Positions 18,119 to 26,963 are shown, numbered from the stretch's first letter. The stretch is 45,503 bases of DNA from Methanobacteriota archaeon (GCA_016845345.1 JAERSV010000026.1:1-45503); one strand, 5' to 3'. The notes: generated by a model from the sequence alone, not told the origin. Numbers and translations: made by a program.

Positions 18119-19184
18119 GAGACCAGCCTCCTTGTATAGATAAGTCCGATAAAACAAGGCGTGCTGAAGATTCCACCACAGCAACTGCACGTGGAGCGAT
18201 TACCGGGTCATGTCTCCCAAGCACAATGAGTTCCTCTTCTTCTCCAGAAACAAGGTTGAGTGTTTTTTGTGATTGGGAAATGCTACTTGGTGGTTTGAAA
18301 TGAACAATTACGAACAGGTCTCCACCAGTGGCCATGCCTCCAAGTGCGCCATCCGCTCGCATTTCCTTGGGTTTTGGTCCTTCATCACCAATGCTCCATG
18401 CGTCATTATGTTCACTACCACGCATTTTACTGGCTTTGGTGCCCCGTCCAAATTCAACTGCTCTTGCAGCAGGAATTGCCATCAGAGCTTTTGCTAATGC
18501 CGGCTCAATTCCATCATACCACGGTTGACCAAAACCTAATGGAAGTCCTGAAATTCTCAATTCTACTGAACTTCCTATCGAATCGCGCTCTGACCGCATC
18601 TTCTCAACCAGCGCAACCATTTTCCTTGCTGCATTTTGGTCGCGGCAACGTGTTCTTTCCCATTCTTCCCCAGTGCCTTTCGGAAGCGTCTCTATTCCTT
18701 GGGAAACTACATCACCAATAGAATGTACATGAGCTTCAACCCGCCAATCTGAATCTTCTTCAATTGGTCTACAGAGATTAGCAGCCCCAACCAATCCCGC
18801 CGTAAGACGGGCACTATTTCCGCCACCGCCGCGCAAATCAGAATGCCCTTTACTGCGAACTAATTCTGGTAAGTCAGCATGACCGGGACGAGGATGGTTG
18901 GGGAGAAATGAATAATCCGAAGACCGAGCATCTTTATTGGCAATTACTAATAAAATTGGCCAACCAGTTGTGAATCCTTCATTGATGCCACTGAGAATGT
19001 GACATTCATCATCTTCACGGCGTTTAGAAGCTAAATGACCTCCAGGACGTCTTTTAGACAAGTCTTCAGCAAGAGATTTCGCATCAATTTTGATTCCCGG
19101 CGGGATGCCTTCAACTAATGCGCCAACTACCAACCCATGGCTTTCACCGAACAGAGTTACAGCCAAAGTATCACCCAAACGCAT
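18111..19184 (-). CDS. aroC: Chorismate synthase
   Basis: A 357-aa enzyme making chorismate from 5-enolpyruvylshikimate 3-phosphate with reduced FMN. The diagnostic motifs are LFGESHG (11-17), SKRRPGGHLASKRREDDE (43-60), NHPRPGHADLP, and RGGGGNSARLTAGLVGA around 118-134. The C-terminal part has RHDPVIAPRAVAVVESSARLVL. The length is normal. It sits between the GHMP shikimate kinase and aspartokinase in a minus-strand operon, 22 bp after the former and overlapping the aspartokinase start by a few bases. Confidence 0.96.
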   Translation of the reverse strand: MRLGDTLAVTLFGESHGLVVGALVEGIPPGIKIDAKSLAEDLSKRRPGGHLASKRREDDECHILSGINEGFTTGWPILLVIANKDARSSDYSFLPNHPRPGHADLPELVRSKGHSDLRGGGGNSARLTAGLVGAANLCRPIEEDSDWRVEAHVHSIGDVVSQGIETLPKGTGEEWERTRCRDQNAARKMVALVEKMRSERDSIGSSVELRISGLPLGFGQPWYDGIEPALAKALMAIPAARAVEFGRGTKASKMRGSEHNDAWSIGDEGPKPKEMRADGALGGMATGGDLFVIVHFKPPSSISQSQKTLNLVSGEEEELIVLGRHDPVIAPRAVAVVESSARLVLSDLSIQGGWSLE

Positions 19185-19206
19185 GGACAGGATATCAACT
19201 CCTCAA

Positions 19207-20061
19207 TTATTCAACCCAGATATCAGTTACGACTGTTTTGTGTCCGCGTTGCTCAGCAAGTTGGACAATCCTCCTCAAAGTTACTTCACTATGTACGGGG
19301 ATAACGGCGGCAATCGCAGGTCCTGAACCTGATATTCCAGCGCCTCTAGCACCCCATACTAGCAAATCATTTGACAATCTACGACCTTGAGCATCTCCCA
19401 ATGCATTAGCGGAAGCCCTGCCATTTTCAGTAAGAGCGACAAGAAGGGAACCTTGCTCCATCGCAGCGATCGCTTTCTCAAATTGTGGAGCCATCTGAGA
19501 AAATCTATCGGGATTAGGTAATAATTCACGCTCACCACGTGGAATAATTAGAATTTTCCAGTCTTCAGGTTCAACAAATAGGCCGTCCAATAAAACGCCT
19601 TCAGCCGCTGGTAAATTTGGATTTACGATTTTCCATCCCGGTTCAACAGCGGCCCATGAATCATCAACACTGCCTGTTAATGACACGCCAGAATCTAACT
19701 GAGCCCTCGATGCCAAATCAACAATGTCGGCATTTGATAATTCTACTTTCGTGGCATCCATCAAAGACCTGATTCCAGCGACTGCAATTGCTGCAGAACT
19801 TTTCAATCCCACACCCATCGGGACCGTGCTACGTGCTTGCCAAAATAATTCGTCGGCGGGTTTCTCTAAACCAGCCTCAACCCAAGCAGAAACAACCGCG
19901 TCTAAGACGCCATTTGGGTCTTCGGCTTCTTTACCGGGTTTATCATCTCTCAATCGTACTTTAGTTGACAAATTAACTCCGATTGAACAGCCATAGCCTG
20001 CGCCAAGAGCGTGTAGGAGGCTGATGCCTCCGTGACCTTCACCTTGACCGATGACACCCAT
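19207..20061 (-). CDS. aroK: Archaeal shikimate kinase (GHMP kinase family)
   Basis: A 284-aa GHMP-superfamily kinase of the archaeal shikimate kinase type, unrelated to bacterial AroK. It starts with the short GEGHGGISLLHALGAGYGCSIGVNL segment, has the phosphate-binding loop TVPMGVGLKSSAAIAVA (79-95) and the C-terminal GISGSGPAIAAV motif. It phosphorylates shikimate at the 3-hydroxyl with ATP. The ATG directly follows the stop of the dehydroquinate synthase gene (TGAATG) and is preceded by GGAGG 8 nt upstream, indicating translational coupling. Confidence 0.92.
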   Translation of the reverse strand: MGVIGQGEGHGGISLLHALGAGYGCSIGVNLSTKVRLRDDKPGKEAEDPNGVLDAVVSAWVEAGLEKPADELFWQARSTVPMGVGLKSSAAIAVAGIRSLMDATKVELSNADIVDLASRAQLDSGVSLTGSVDDSWAAVEPGWKIVNPNLPAAEGVLLDGLFVEPEDWKILIIPRGERELLPNPDRFSQMAPQFEKAIAAMEQGSLLVALTENGRASANALGDAQGRRLSNDLLVWGARGAGISGSGPAIAAVIPVHSEVTLRRIVQLAEQRGHKTVVTDIWVE

Positions 20062-21105
20062 TCACTTTTCCTCCACATCTCCGCTGATTGCTTGGCCGAT
20101 ATGCCGTCCCGCTGTAGCGGTAGCACCGAGAATGTTCATCCCCGCCTCAAGGTGCGTGACGGAGGCCGTCTTTTCAAGGTTTAACACAAGTCTAACTGTC
20201 TCAGCCTGTTGTAAGAACAGTTGACCCTCACCATATTTTGTACTGTTAAATCGAACCAAAAGAAGAGGCCTAGGCTCAATTTTCAACCGTCCAACAGCCA
20301 CCGCTCTTGAGCCGCTTGTGGAAACTACCAACACTTCATCCCCTGCCATTAATTCTGAAAGGTATTTTGTTGAACCATCAGCCATTAAAATGTACGAGTG
20401 AACTGGTCCAGCATTAATTCTGAAAGGGCGAGGAGGAACAAATTCAGATGACAATGTCTCCCCATGAACTAGAACCAAAAGAGCGGCGCTAGAACCCACT
20501 AGTACGCCTTCACCAATCTCGAGCATTTGCAGTAAATCAACACAAACGCGGTCCCCAACTCCTCCAGTTTCTACACTTGTAACTTGTAATTTAACAAGTT
20601 CAGGTGATTCCGCCACCAATATCGAACTCGATTCCTTGACTTCTCCGGAGTCTGATAATCTCTGGGCTGCAAGTTGTTGGGCAACCCTCCAAATACCCTC
20701 ATCATCAGGAAGTATGAGCGCATCAACTCCCCTCTGTAGTGCGAAGGTAGCCCCTTGTAATTGGTCTGAGTTTGATATTTTAGCGGCGAGTTTTGTCGAC
20801 GTTTGGTCAGCCGCTGCGACTAAGTTTTCAAGTGGAATCATCTGCCAATCAGGGCAGTCGATAAGTAACCAATCTGCCAATCCAACGAACTCTAATGCGG
20901 CTGCTTGGCCTTCATCATTTTCAATTTGGATGAAAGCGCCAATAGTTCTGCCATCACCATCAGTAACTGCCCCATTTTCAACCTGATACCTTCTAATTTC
21001 GCTTTCTTCAGTAGCCCAATTCGGGAAAGACTCATCTTTTGCACTAACCAAAGCATCGGCAGGATGTTCAGCCACGCCATCGTTTGAGGAAAGCCATAAT
21101 TCCAT
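20062..21105 (-). CDS. aroB': 3-dehydroquinate synthase II (archaeal type)
   Basis: A 347-aa protein of the archaeal dehydroquinate synthase II family (NAD-dependent oxidative deamination and cyclisation of ADH to 3-dehydroquinate). The conserved C-terminal half is clear: GGVGDRVCVDLLQMLEIGEGVLVGSSAALLVLVHGET, followed by PRPFRINAGPVHSYILMADGSTKYLSELMAGDEVLVV, and RLKIEPRPLLLVRF. The N-terminal half diverges more. The start has GAGGTG 5 nt upstream and stands 9 bp after the ADH synthase gene. The two act in sequence to bypass the bacterial DAHP route. Confidence 0.92.
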   Translation of the reverse strand: MELWLSSNDGVAEHPADALVSAKDESFPNWATEESEIRRYQVENGAVTDGDGRTIGAFIQIENDEGQAAALEFVGLADWLLIDCPDWQMIPLENLVAAADQTSTKLAAKISNSDQLQGATFALQRGVDALILPDDEGIWRVAQQLAAQRLSDSGEVKESSSILVAESPELVKLQVTSVETGGVGDRVCVDLLQMLEIGEGVLVGSSAALLVLVHGETLSSEFVPPRPFRINAGPVHSYILMADGSTKYLSELMAGDEVLVVSTSGSRAVAVGRLKIEPRPLLLVRFNSTKYGEGQLFLQQAETVRLVLNLEKTASVTHLEAGMNILGATATAGRHIGQAISGDVEEK

Positions 21106-21114
21106 TAAAACACC

Positions 21115-22029
21115 TCAATTCTTACTAAATTTCCCGAGGCTATCACGAAAAGATTCCACCAAATCTTCCAAGTCATCTGCTTCATCTGAATCAAATTTGA
21201 AGCGGCCGTCCGCATCCCAAGGAATTCCATGAACTACCTCAACAATCTCAGCGACTCTAGCGGCAGGATCTGAATCTGAGAAAATTTGTCTACCCATACA
21301 AACTCCACCAGCACCTGCTGCCATTGCGGCCCTGACAGTTCGTACAACTGCTTTGAAGTCATTTTGTTTAGGTCCACCAGATACTAAAACCGGAATTGGC
21401 ACCGATGATGTGACTTGTTGAAATGACTCAATTGAGCCTGTCCAAGGAACTTTGACAACATCACAGCCAAGTTCCCAACCAATTCTTGCGGCGTGAGCAA
21501 CTGCTTCGGTTTCATCTCCTTCTAAAATATTCAAGTTAGGGCCTCGTGGGTAAATCATGCCCAAAAGAGGGACACCCAAAAAGTGGCATTCGTCTGAAAC
21601 AGATGCTAAAAACTCCAGCATTCCACCTTCATTTTCATTACCAAGGTTTACTTGAACACTCACTCCAATCGCTCCTCTTTCAAGAGCGGAGACTACGACA
21701 TTGCTCGGCTCACCTGCGAGCACTTTGAAATCGGATTTCGCCCCACCATGTCTGGTTGATACTGATAGATGGAGAACCCAGCCACCGCGCCAGTTTTCTC
21801 GGGTATCATGTTGATGATTTGATAGAGGACCCCGATGAGAAAGAATTGCATCGGGGCCTCGACTTGATGTAAGAGCACTAACCAAGGAACCAACATCGCT
21901 GAGACCCGATACAGGCCAATCTGATGCCCCGTGGTCTATCGGTATCCAAACGCCTCTACCGGTTGGAAGTAATTGTTTGAGGCGTTCCTGTTTCAATTCA
22001 TCAACTGTGATTTCTGACACTACTTGCAC
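21115..22029 (-). CDS. aroA': 2-amino-3,7-dideoxy-D-threo-hept-6-ulosonate (ADH) synthase
   Basis: A 304-aa class I aldolase of the FbaB/ADH synthase family. Motifs: GRGVWIPIDHGASDWP (24-39), LLGMIYPRGPN (155-165, catalytic tyrosine at 160), DVVKVPWTGS (190-199, Schiff-base lysine K193), and VLVSGGPK followed by GAGGVCMGRQIF. It condenses a ketofructose phosphate with aspartate semialdehyde in the archaeal route to aromatic amino acids. The gene order here (ADH synthase, dehydroquinate synthase II, shikimate kinase, chorismate synthase) supports this over fructose-bisphosphate aldolase. The start is GTG at 22029; GTG at 22020 is an alternative. A tight hairpin lies just upstream of the start. 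Confidence 0.9.
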   Translation of the reverse strand: MQVVSEITVDELKQERLKQLLPTGRGVWIPIDHGASDWPVSGLSDVGSLVSALTSSRGPDAILSHRGPLSNHQHDTRENWRGGWVLHLSVSTRHGGAKSDFKVLAGEPSNVVVSALERGAIGVSVQVNLGNENEGGMLEFLASVSDECHFLGVPLLGMIYPRGPNLNILEGDETEAVAHAARIGWELGCDVVKVPWTGSIESFQQVTSSVPIPVLVSGGPKQNDFKAVVRTVRAAMAAGAGGVCMGRQIFSDSDPAARVAEIVEVVHGIPWDADGRFKFDSDEADDLEDLVESFRDSLGKFSKN

Positions 22030-22034
22030 CCCTT

Positions 22035-22051
22035 CCGCCCCTACGGGGCGG
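22035..22051 (-). promoter_or_regulatory. Hairpin in the leader of the shikimate operon
   Basis: A perfect 7-bp inverted repeat, CCGCCCC and GGGGCGG around a 3-nt loop, ends 5 bases before the GTG start of ADH synthase. In the transcript its 3' arm abuts the AAGGGG that may be the ribosome site, so it could affect initiation. It is much more GC-rich than its surroundings. Confidence 0.5.
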
Positions 22052-22124
22052 CAACTACGCTAAAGTCTGTCCGACAAGAAAATAATCCAATTTTTTTGTG
22101 AAAAAACTGATTGCGCTATCTTCT

Positions 22125-22149
22125 ATTCACAAAGTGAATGAGAATTCAC
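22125..22149. promoter_or_regulatory. Triple ATTCAC/GTGAAT inverted repeat between exonuclease III and the shikimate operon
   Basis: ATTCAC at 22125, GTGAAT at 22134 and ATTCAC at 22144 alternate in orientation with 3- and 4-bp spacers. The last overlaps the exonuclease III stop. The group lies ~100 bp upstream of the ADH synthase start, and T tracts follow on the minus strand (22091-22097 and 22101-22106 region). It could be an operator for the shikimate operon or part of the exonuclease III terminator. Confidence 0.4.
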
Positions 22150-22928
22150 ATCTCTAAATCAACGATTAAAGGTGCGTGGTCTGAGACAACTAAACCACCT
22201 TCACGCAAAACTTCGGCTGATTTGAAAATGTCTTTCGCGGCCTTGTTCGCAAGAACGTAATCAATTCTCCATCCCCTATCCAATTCTCGTGCCCGTCCTC
22301 TATTTGACCACCATGTGTATGGCCCTTTTACTAACCCACAATGAATTCGCAATAGGTCATGCCAACCAGCATCAAGTAGACGTGAGAACCATTGACGTTC
22401 GTGATCTAAGAACCCAGATGTACGTCGATTTCCAGAGGGATTCCAAATGTCATCCTCTGTGTGTGCAATATTGAGGTCACCGCAAAGTAAAGTCGGCTCA
22501 TCAGAATCAATAAATTTCTGAGACCAAATCAATAAATCCTCTACCCATTGGTCTTTGTAGCGTTGTCTCTCAATACTTACCCCGCCATTTGGCAAATAGA
22601 TATTGATGCAGTGGAGTTTACCGTGCTTAGTGTGCAATACCCTCCCTTCTGGGTCTCTTGTTTGGTCAAGGTTTGTGTCAATACCTCTCCCCTCTTCCTC
22701 AAGCCCAACTCTTGAACAAGTCATTACGCCGGAGTACCCCTTTTTCTGTGCGGGATGCCACAGCACATCGTGACCTTCTGGCTCTTGCCAATCATCTGGC
22801 ATCTGTTCAGGTAAAGCACGTATTTCTTGGAACAACCAAATATCTGCATTTATTCTTGATATGAAATCTTCCAAGCCTTTACGATGGGCGGCGCGAATAC
22901 CGTTTAGGTTCCAAGTAACAATCCTCAT
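22146..22928 (-). CDS. xth: Exodeoxyribonuclease III / AP endonuclease
   Basis: A 260-aa enzyme of the ExoIII/APE1 family, cutting DNA at abasic sites in base excision repair. Motifs from the chosen ATG: MRIVTWNLNGIRAA, LFQEIRA (metal-binding E), GYSGVMTCSR, INIYLPNGG, LLCGDLNIAHTEDDIWNP (catalytic D and N), RIDYVLAN and VSDHAPLIVDLEM (catalytic DH). The frame is open 18 codons further upstream to 22982, but that would overlap the regulator gene and add residues foreign to the family. ATG at 22928 with AGGG upstream begins exactly at the family N-terminus. Confidence 0.94.
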   Translation of the reverse strand: MRIVTWNLNGIRAAHRKGLEDFISRINADIWLFQEIRALPEQMPDDWQEPEGHDVLWHPAQKKGYSGVMTCSRVGLEEEGRGIDTNLDQTRDPEGRVLHTKHGKLHCINIYLPNGGVSIERQRYKDQWVEDLLIWSQKFIDSDEPTLLCGDLNIAHTEDDIWNPSGNRRTSGFLDHERQWFSRLLDAGWHDLLRIHCGLVKGPYTWWSNRGRARELDRGWRIDYVLANKAAKDIFKSAEVLREGGLVVSDHAPLIVDLEM

Positions 22929-22978
22929 ATACAACCCTGCAATGTCTGTTAATCTGAAATAACCAAATTGAGAATAAC

Positions 22979-23656
22979 TCATTTCCCCTTCGGTTCTTCA
23001 CCAAAAAATGTTGGGTCACCTTCAAGGAAATATTGAATAATCTTTGACTCTGATTTAATGAGATGTTCTGAGACTGTACTTCTCCCTAGACCTATTTTAT
23101 TGGCTAATTCCCCGAGAGTAATTTCTCTAGGTGTATTATACCAACCCTCAGAGTAAGCAATTTTCAAAACCTCCATTCGTTTATCAGATATGATTTGGTT
23201 ACCTTGGATATCAGATTGAGAGATTGTTGTGGCTGAAATTCGGTCTGGTTTTAGCATCATTCTTGCGGCAGTAGTTACTACTTTGATTGAGAGTGGACTC
23301 CCTCTGATAGTGTAGAATAATCCCTCATCGTTAAAACAAGAACCTGGTTTAACTGTCAACTTCCCGATTTTCGCCGAAAGTAGAGTTAATGGGTGTTTGA
23401 TGTTGAGAACGAACATCCAAGCAGGGTCAAGTTCTGTCGGTTCAGACATAATTTCTGTAACCTCGTAATCATCACTTTCATCCATATCAAATGGAGTCTT
23501 ACCCGGCTTACAAATACCACGAATGAAAGCCAAAACAACAGTTGGAGTTCGTTCAAGATATCCAAGGAAAACACATTTTTCAAAAATTTCAGTCACTATG
23601 CCGACTTGGTTGAGGGCCAACCTTTCGCGCTTCCAAAAAATTGTAACCTCACGCAT
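22979..23656 (-). CDS. HTH_10 (bacterioopsin-activator type) transcriptional regulator
   Basis: A 225-aa paralogue of the regulator at 881-1519. Residues ~155-208 form the HTH_10 domain: ISDKRMEVLKIAYSEGWYNTPREITLGELANKIGLGRSTVSEHLIKSE. The N-terminal ~150 residues are a separate, variable domain starting MREVTIFW, equivalent to MQEVRIRW in the paralogue. A GGGGGTG ribosome site precedes the ATG. It is divergent from the ABC transporter genes at 23823 with a 166-bp gap, so control of that exporter, or of itself, is plausible. Exonuclease III follows 50 bp downstream on the same strand. Confidence 0.88.
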   Translation of the reverse strand: MREVTIFWKRERLALNQVGIVTEIFEKCVFLGYLERTPTVVLAFIRGICKPGKTPFDMDESDDYEVTEIMSEPTELDPAWMFVLNIKHPLTLLSAKIGKLTVKPGSCFNDEGLFYTIRGSPLSIKVVTTAARMMLKPDRISATTISQSDIQGNQIISDKRMEVLKIAYSEGWYNTPREITLGELANKIGLGRSTVSEHLIKSESKIIQYFLEGDPTFFGEEPKGK

Positions 23657-23785
23657 CTAATTCACCCCCGGGAGTGCACGCGGTTAGCCACCACTATTCA
23701 AGAATCACCCCGGCTTGAGAAATGGTTTGAGTTAGGTTTTGATTCCATGAGCATTATCTTCAGTGCCACCATGGAATCTGTTAAC

Positions 23786-23794
23786 TTTACATAA
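23786..23794 (+). promoter_or_regulatory. TATA-like box of the ABC transporter genes
   Basis: TTTACATAA is centred about 33 bases before the ATG at 23823, which gives a transcription start near 23816 and a leader of only a few bases. The rest of the 166-bp divergent gap holds no other clear motif. Confidence 0.35.
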
Positions 23795-23822
23795 TCACAA
23801 CTAATCGCAAAACTCGATTACG

Positions 23823-24503
23823 ATGACACTAGTTGAAATTTCAGGAATGGAAAGGCATTATGTGATGACCTCTGAGACTGTTAAGGCTCTTGATGGAATT
23901 GATATTACCATCGATAAAGGCGAGAGAATTATCCTCCTTGGCCCCTCTGGTTCTGGGAAAACTACCCTCCTAAACTGCGTCGCCGCCCTTGACAATCCGA
24001 CTGCAGGAGAATTTTCCTTCGAAGGTGAAGAAGTCCCCCGTGTTCACGCTGAAAAAATGACCTCTTTCCGTAGAGAAAACATTGGTTATGTGTTCCAATT
24101 CTTCAATCTACTACAAGACCTAACTGTTTTGGAAAACATTCTTTTGATTCAGGAACTATCTGGTGGCCGAGATACTTCGCGTGCATTGGAATTGCTTTCT
24201 TTGGTCGGGCTTGAAGATGAAATTGACCGGTTTCCAGCAGAAATCAGTGGTGGCCAACAACAACGCGTTGCTATCGCTAGAAGTTTAGCAAAAAGCCCGA
24301 AATTATTGTTGGGCGATGAACTAACTGGAAATCTTGACTCTGCTACCTCGACCAAAGTTATGGAAGTGCTTGTTAAAGCATGCGAAGCAGAAGATATTAC
24401 CGTCATCATGGTGACTCATGATGAATCACTCACGAAGTATGCAACAAGAGTAATTCGCTTAGATAGTGGAAAAATAATTTCAGATGAAAAGGTAAACAAC
24501 TGA
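23823..24503 (+). CDS. ABC transporter ATP-binding protein (LolD/MacB type)
   Basis: A 226-aa ATPase. Walker A is GPSGSGKTT (about 40-48); Q-loop FQFFNLLQDLTVLENI; signature ISGGQQQRVAIARSLA; Walker B LLLGDELTGNLDS; H-loop VTHDE. The FNLL and LTGNLD sequences are typical of the LolD/MacB/FtsE branch that works with FtsX-type permeases, which is the next gene (9 bp away). Such pairs export lipids, lipoproteins, peptides or drugs, or remodel the envelope; the substrate here is unknown. Confidence 0.95.
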   Translation: MTLVEISGMERHYVMTSETVKALDGIDITIDKGERIILLGPSGSGKTTLLNCVAALDNPTAGEFSFEGEEVPRVHAEKMTSFRRENIGYVFQFFNLLQDLTVLENILLIQELSGGRDTSRALELLSLVGLEDEIDRFPAEISGGQQQRVAIARSLAKSPKLLLGDELTGNLDSATSTKVMEVLVKACEAEDITVIMVTHDESLTKYATRVIRLDSGKIISDEKVNN

Positions 24504-24512
24504 GGTGAATAA

Positions 24513-26960
24513 ATGTCGATGTTGTTGACCAAAAGATTGGCTAGAAGCCTTTGGCGTACCAAGTTGCGTCTTTCTGCAGTAATTCTAATGGTCGCAATCG
24601 GCGTCTTCGCCGGAATTTCTTTTGGGGCATATGCCAATGCCGCTACCAACCTTTACGAAGAAATCTACGATGGGGAAGATGGAATAAATCTCCCAGATAT
24701 CTGGGTCAAAAATTCCATTGGAACTTGGAACGAAAGCGACTCAGAAAATCTATGTCAATCGATTTCTGATGAATGGCCTCAATCAGATTATTCGTTAAAT
24801 AAGTGTGAAGCACGGCTGATTTTGAACGGATTAATGTATCATACAAATTCAGATGGTGAAGAGAAACTCATCTCAGGTGTTTGGCATGGAATAGATGAAG
24901 GAGATGTTGACAAAGTTTGGATGCCAACGGAAAGTGAACTGTCATCTGGACGTTTAGCAGAATCTGAAACTGAAATTGTTTTTGATAGCCACGCTGCTCT
25001 AGCGATGGACATCGAGTTAGATGACACAGTTGTATTAGGTGCTGGACAGGGTAAAAAGCATTACACAGTAGTAGGAATTGGTTTTCACTCTCAGCATCTT
25101 TACTTTGCCCAAGAAGGTTCACTAATGCCTGCTGAGGGAGGCACACTTGCCACTGGATATTTGACCGATTCAGGACTTGAAAGATTGGCAAATCTTGAGT
25201 CTGGTTCATCAAACCGTTTATTGATTGACATCAAAGGAAAACCAGCTTACGATTTACAATCGACTGATGAGAATGAAGGCTTAGAATTGAGTTCTGTGAT
25301 GGCTGAAATTGTTACAATCGTAAATTCTCACTCTGACTCCCCTGCTTCAACCCACGACAGGTCGGGAGTGGAATCTGTTGAGTTTTTGCGCGTGGATGCA
25401 GAAGGCGCGTCCAAAATGTTCCCATATGTTACAGGAATGCTTGCCATAGTTGCTGGCATCACCATCTTCCTAAGTCTGCAGAGATTAATTCAATCCCAAG
25501 CCAAGGAAATTGCAGTTCTACGAACATTGGGTATACCAAAGAAATCAATCATGCCAGGATACATTCTCGCCCCCGTTTTCATAGGATTGATTGGTGTAAT
25601 TATTGGAACAATTCTCGGAATATACATTGGTGCACCAGCTATGTTTACCATGTACTCTGACCTTATTGGCTTACCAGTTACGATAAGTGTGAGTTCAAAT
25701 TTAATAATTCAAATTGCTTTAATCGCGCTGATTATTGTCATGCTATCAGGACTACGCCCCGCTTGGCAAGCCTCACGAATGCAACCTCTTGAGGTATTTC
25801 GTGGTCAGCATGAAGTGAAACTATCATCGCGGGGATTACAACAAATTACAGCAAAATTGCCTGCCACTGTTGGACTGTCAATCAGGTCAAGTCTTCGAAA
25901 ACCAATGAGGTTGGCCTTCACCTTTTTTGCAGTAGGCCTTTCCATGCTAATATTTGGGTCAATGTTTTTCATGATGGGAACTATGGAAGAGGTGATGATG
26001 GGTGGCATCAAAGAAAATCAAAACTGGGATGTAATGACCTACGTCTATCCGGGTGGAGAAGATGCGGTTATTGAATGGGCTGAAAATAATAATGTTGAGC
26101 ATGAAACAATGCTAACATTCCCAATACCTCTGCAAAATGACACACGTGAATTAATGGGTTATGGCTTAGAAGAAATGTCAACAGTAGATGATGGCGAAGC
26201 GATGATGGTTCTACAATTGAAGGAAGGTGAGTTACCTCTGAAAGGAACCACGCCCCTCCAGATTTTAATCGATGAAGGGACATCCAAATTCCTCGAACGA
26301 AATGTCGGAGATGAGTTAATCGTGATGGTCGGTGCTACTCCGGTAGAAGTTGAAATCACTGGCATCACCAAAGGCGAGGTAACTCGAACAATTTACTTTC
26401 ATCGTTCTGATTTATCAGATTTAATTGGAATTGAAGCAACAACAGTACTCTTACAATTCTCAGACGATGTTAGCATAGAAGGACTTGCTGAAGTGACAGT
26501 TGGGCTTGTGGTAAAAGAAGACATGATTCATTCCTTTGAGTCATTATTAGAAAAACAGCAATCGATGTATATTGCGATTGAAGGGCTTGGCATAATAATT
26601 GCAATTTCGGTTTTATTCAACACTCTGCTGATGAATTTATCAGAAAGAGATACCGAATTAGCAACCCTAAGAGTGTTGGGTGCGCCAATGAATAAATTGG
26701 GAACAATGATGTTTTGGGAACATCTAGCCATTGGAATTGTTGGTGGGGTATTAGGAGCACTCTTTGCTTACTTTGGAACTGTTGCAATGATTAACGGAAT
26801 GGTCACATGGGCATTCTTCATGACTGTAGAGCCACAAATAATCTCAATATTATCATTAGTTGGAATTGTGATTGCAATCTCAATTGCCCTCACACCAATT
26901 GGCATGTGGCGAATCAAAAAGATGGATTTGGTAGAGAAAGTCAAAGACCTCTCACAATGA
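24513..26960 (+). CDS. FtsX-type ABC permease with two FtsX domains
   Basis: An 815-aa permease. The N-terminal helix (about 18-44) is followed by an extracytosolic MacB-type domain to ~300. A first FtsX block of three helices (about 303-325, 345-375 and 390-412) includes IAVLRTLGIPKKSIMPGYI. A second unit has an anchor helix (~468-492), another outer domain (~500-680) and a second FtsX block containing ELATLRVLGAPMNKLGTMMFWEHLAIG with helices to ~800. This duplicated arrangement is the usual long-form permease of archaeal LolCDE/MacB-like systems and works with the ATPase at 23823. GAGGTG lies 5 nt before the ATG. Confidence 0.92.
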   Translation: MSMLLTKRLARSLWRTKLRLSAVILMVAIGVFAGISFGAYANAATNLYEEIYDGEDGINLPDIWVKNSIGTWNESDSENLCQSISDEWPQSDYSLNKCEARLILNGLMYHTNSDGEEKLISGVWHGIDEGDVDKVWMPTESELSSGRLAESETEIVFDSHAALAMDIELDDTVVLGAGQGKKHYTVVGIGFHSQHLYFAQEGSLMPAEGGTLATGYLTDSGLERLANLESGSSNRLLIDIKGKPAYDLQSTDENEGLELSSVMAEIVTIVNSHSDSPASTHDRSGVESVEFLRVDAEGASKMFPYVTGMLAIVAGITIFLSLQRLIQSQAKEIAVLRTLGIPKKSIMPGYILAPVFIGLIGVIIGTILGIYIGAPAMFTMYSDLIGLPVTISVSSNLIIQIALIALIIVMLSGLRPAWQASRMQPLEVFRGQHEVKLSSRGLQQITAKLPATVGLSIRSSLRKPMRLAFTFFAVGLSMLIFGSMFFMMGTMEEVMMGGIKENQNWDVMTYVYPGGEDAVIEWAENNNVEHETMLTFPIPLQNDTRELMGYGLEEMSTVDDGEAMMVLQLKEGELPLKGTTPLQILIDEGTSKFLERNVGDELIVMVGATPVEVEITGITKGEVTRTIYFHRSDLSDLIGIEATTVLLQFSDDVSIEGLAEVTVGLVVKEDMIHSFESLLEKQQSMYIAIEGLGIIIAISVLFNTLLMNLSERDTELATLRVLGAPMNKLGTMMFWEHLAIGIVGGVLGALFAYFGTVAMINGMVTWAFFMTVEPQIISILSLVGIVIAISIALTPIGMWRIKKMDLVEKVKDLSQ

Positions 26961-26963
26961 TTC

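Noticed and set aside
21115-22029. Class I fructose-bisphosphate aldolase
   Set aside because: The family is the same, but the operon context with dehydroquinate synthase II and archaeal shikimate kinase favours ADH synthase.
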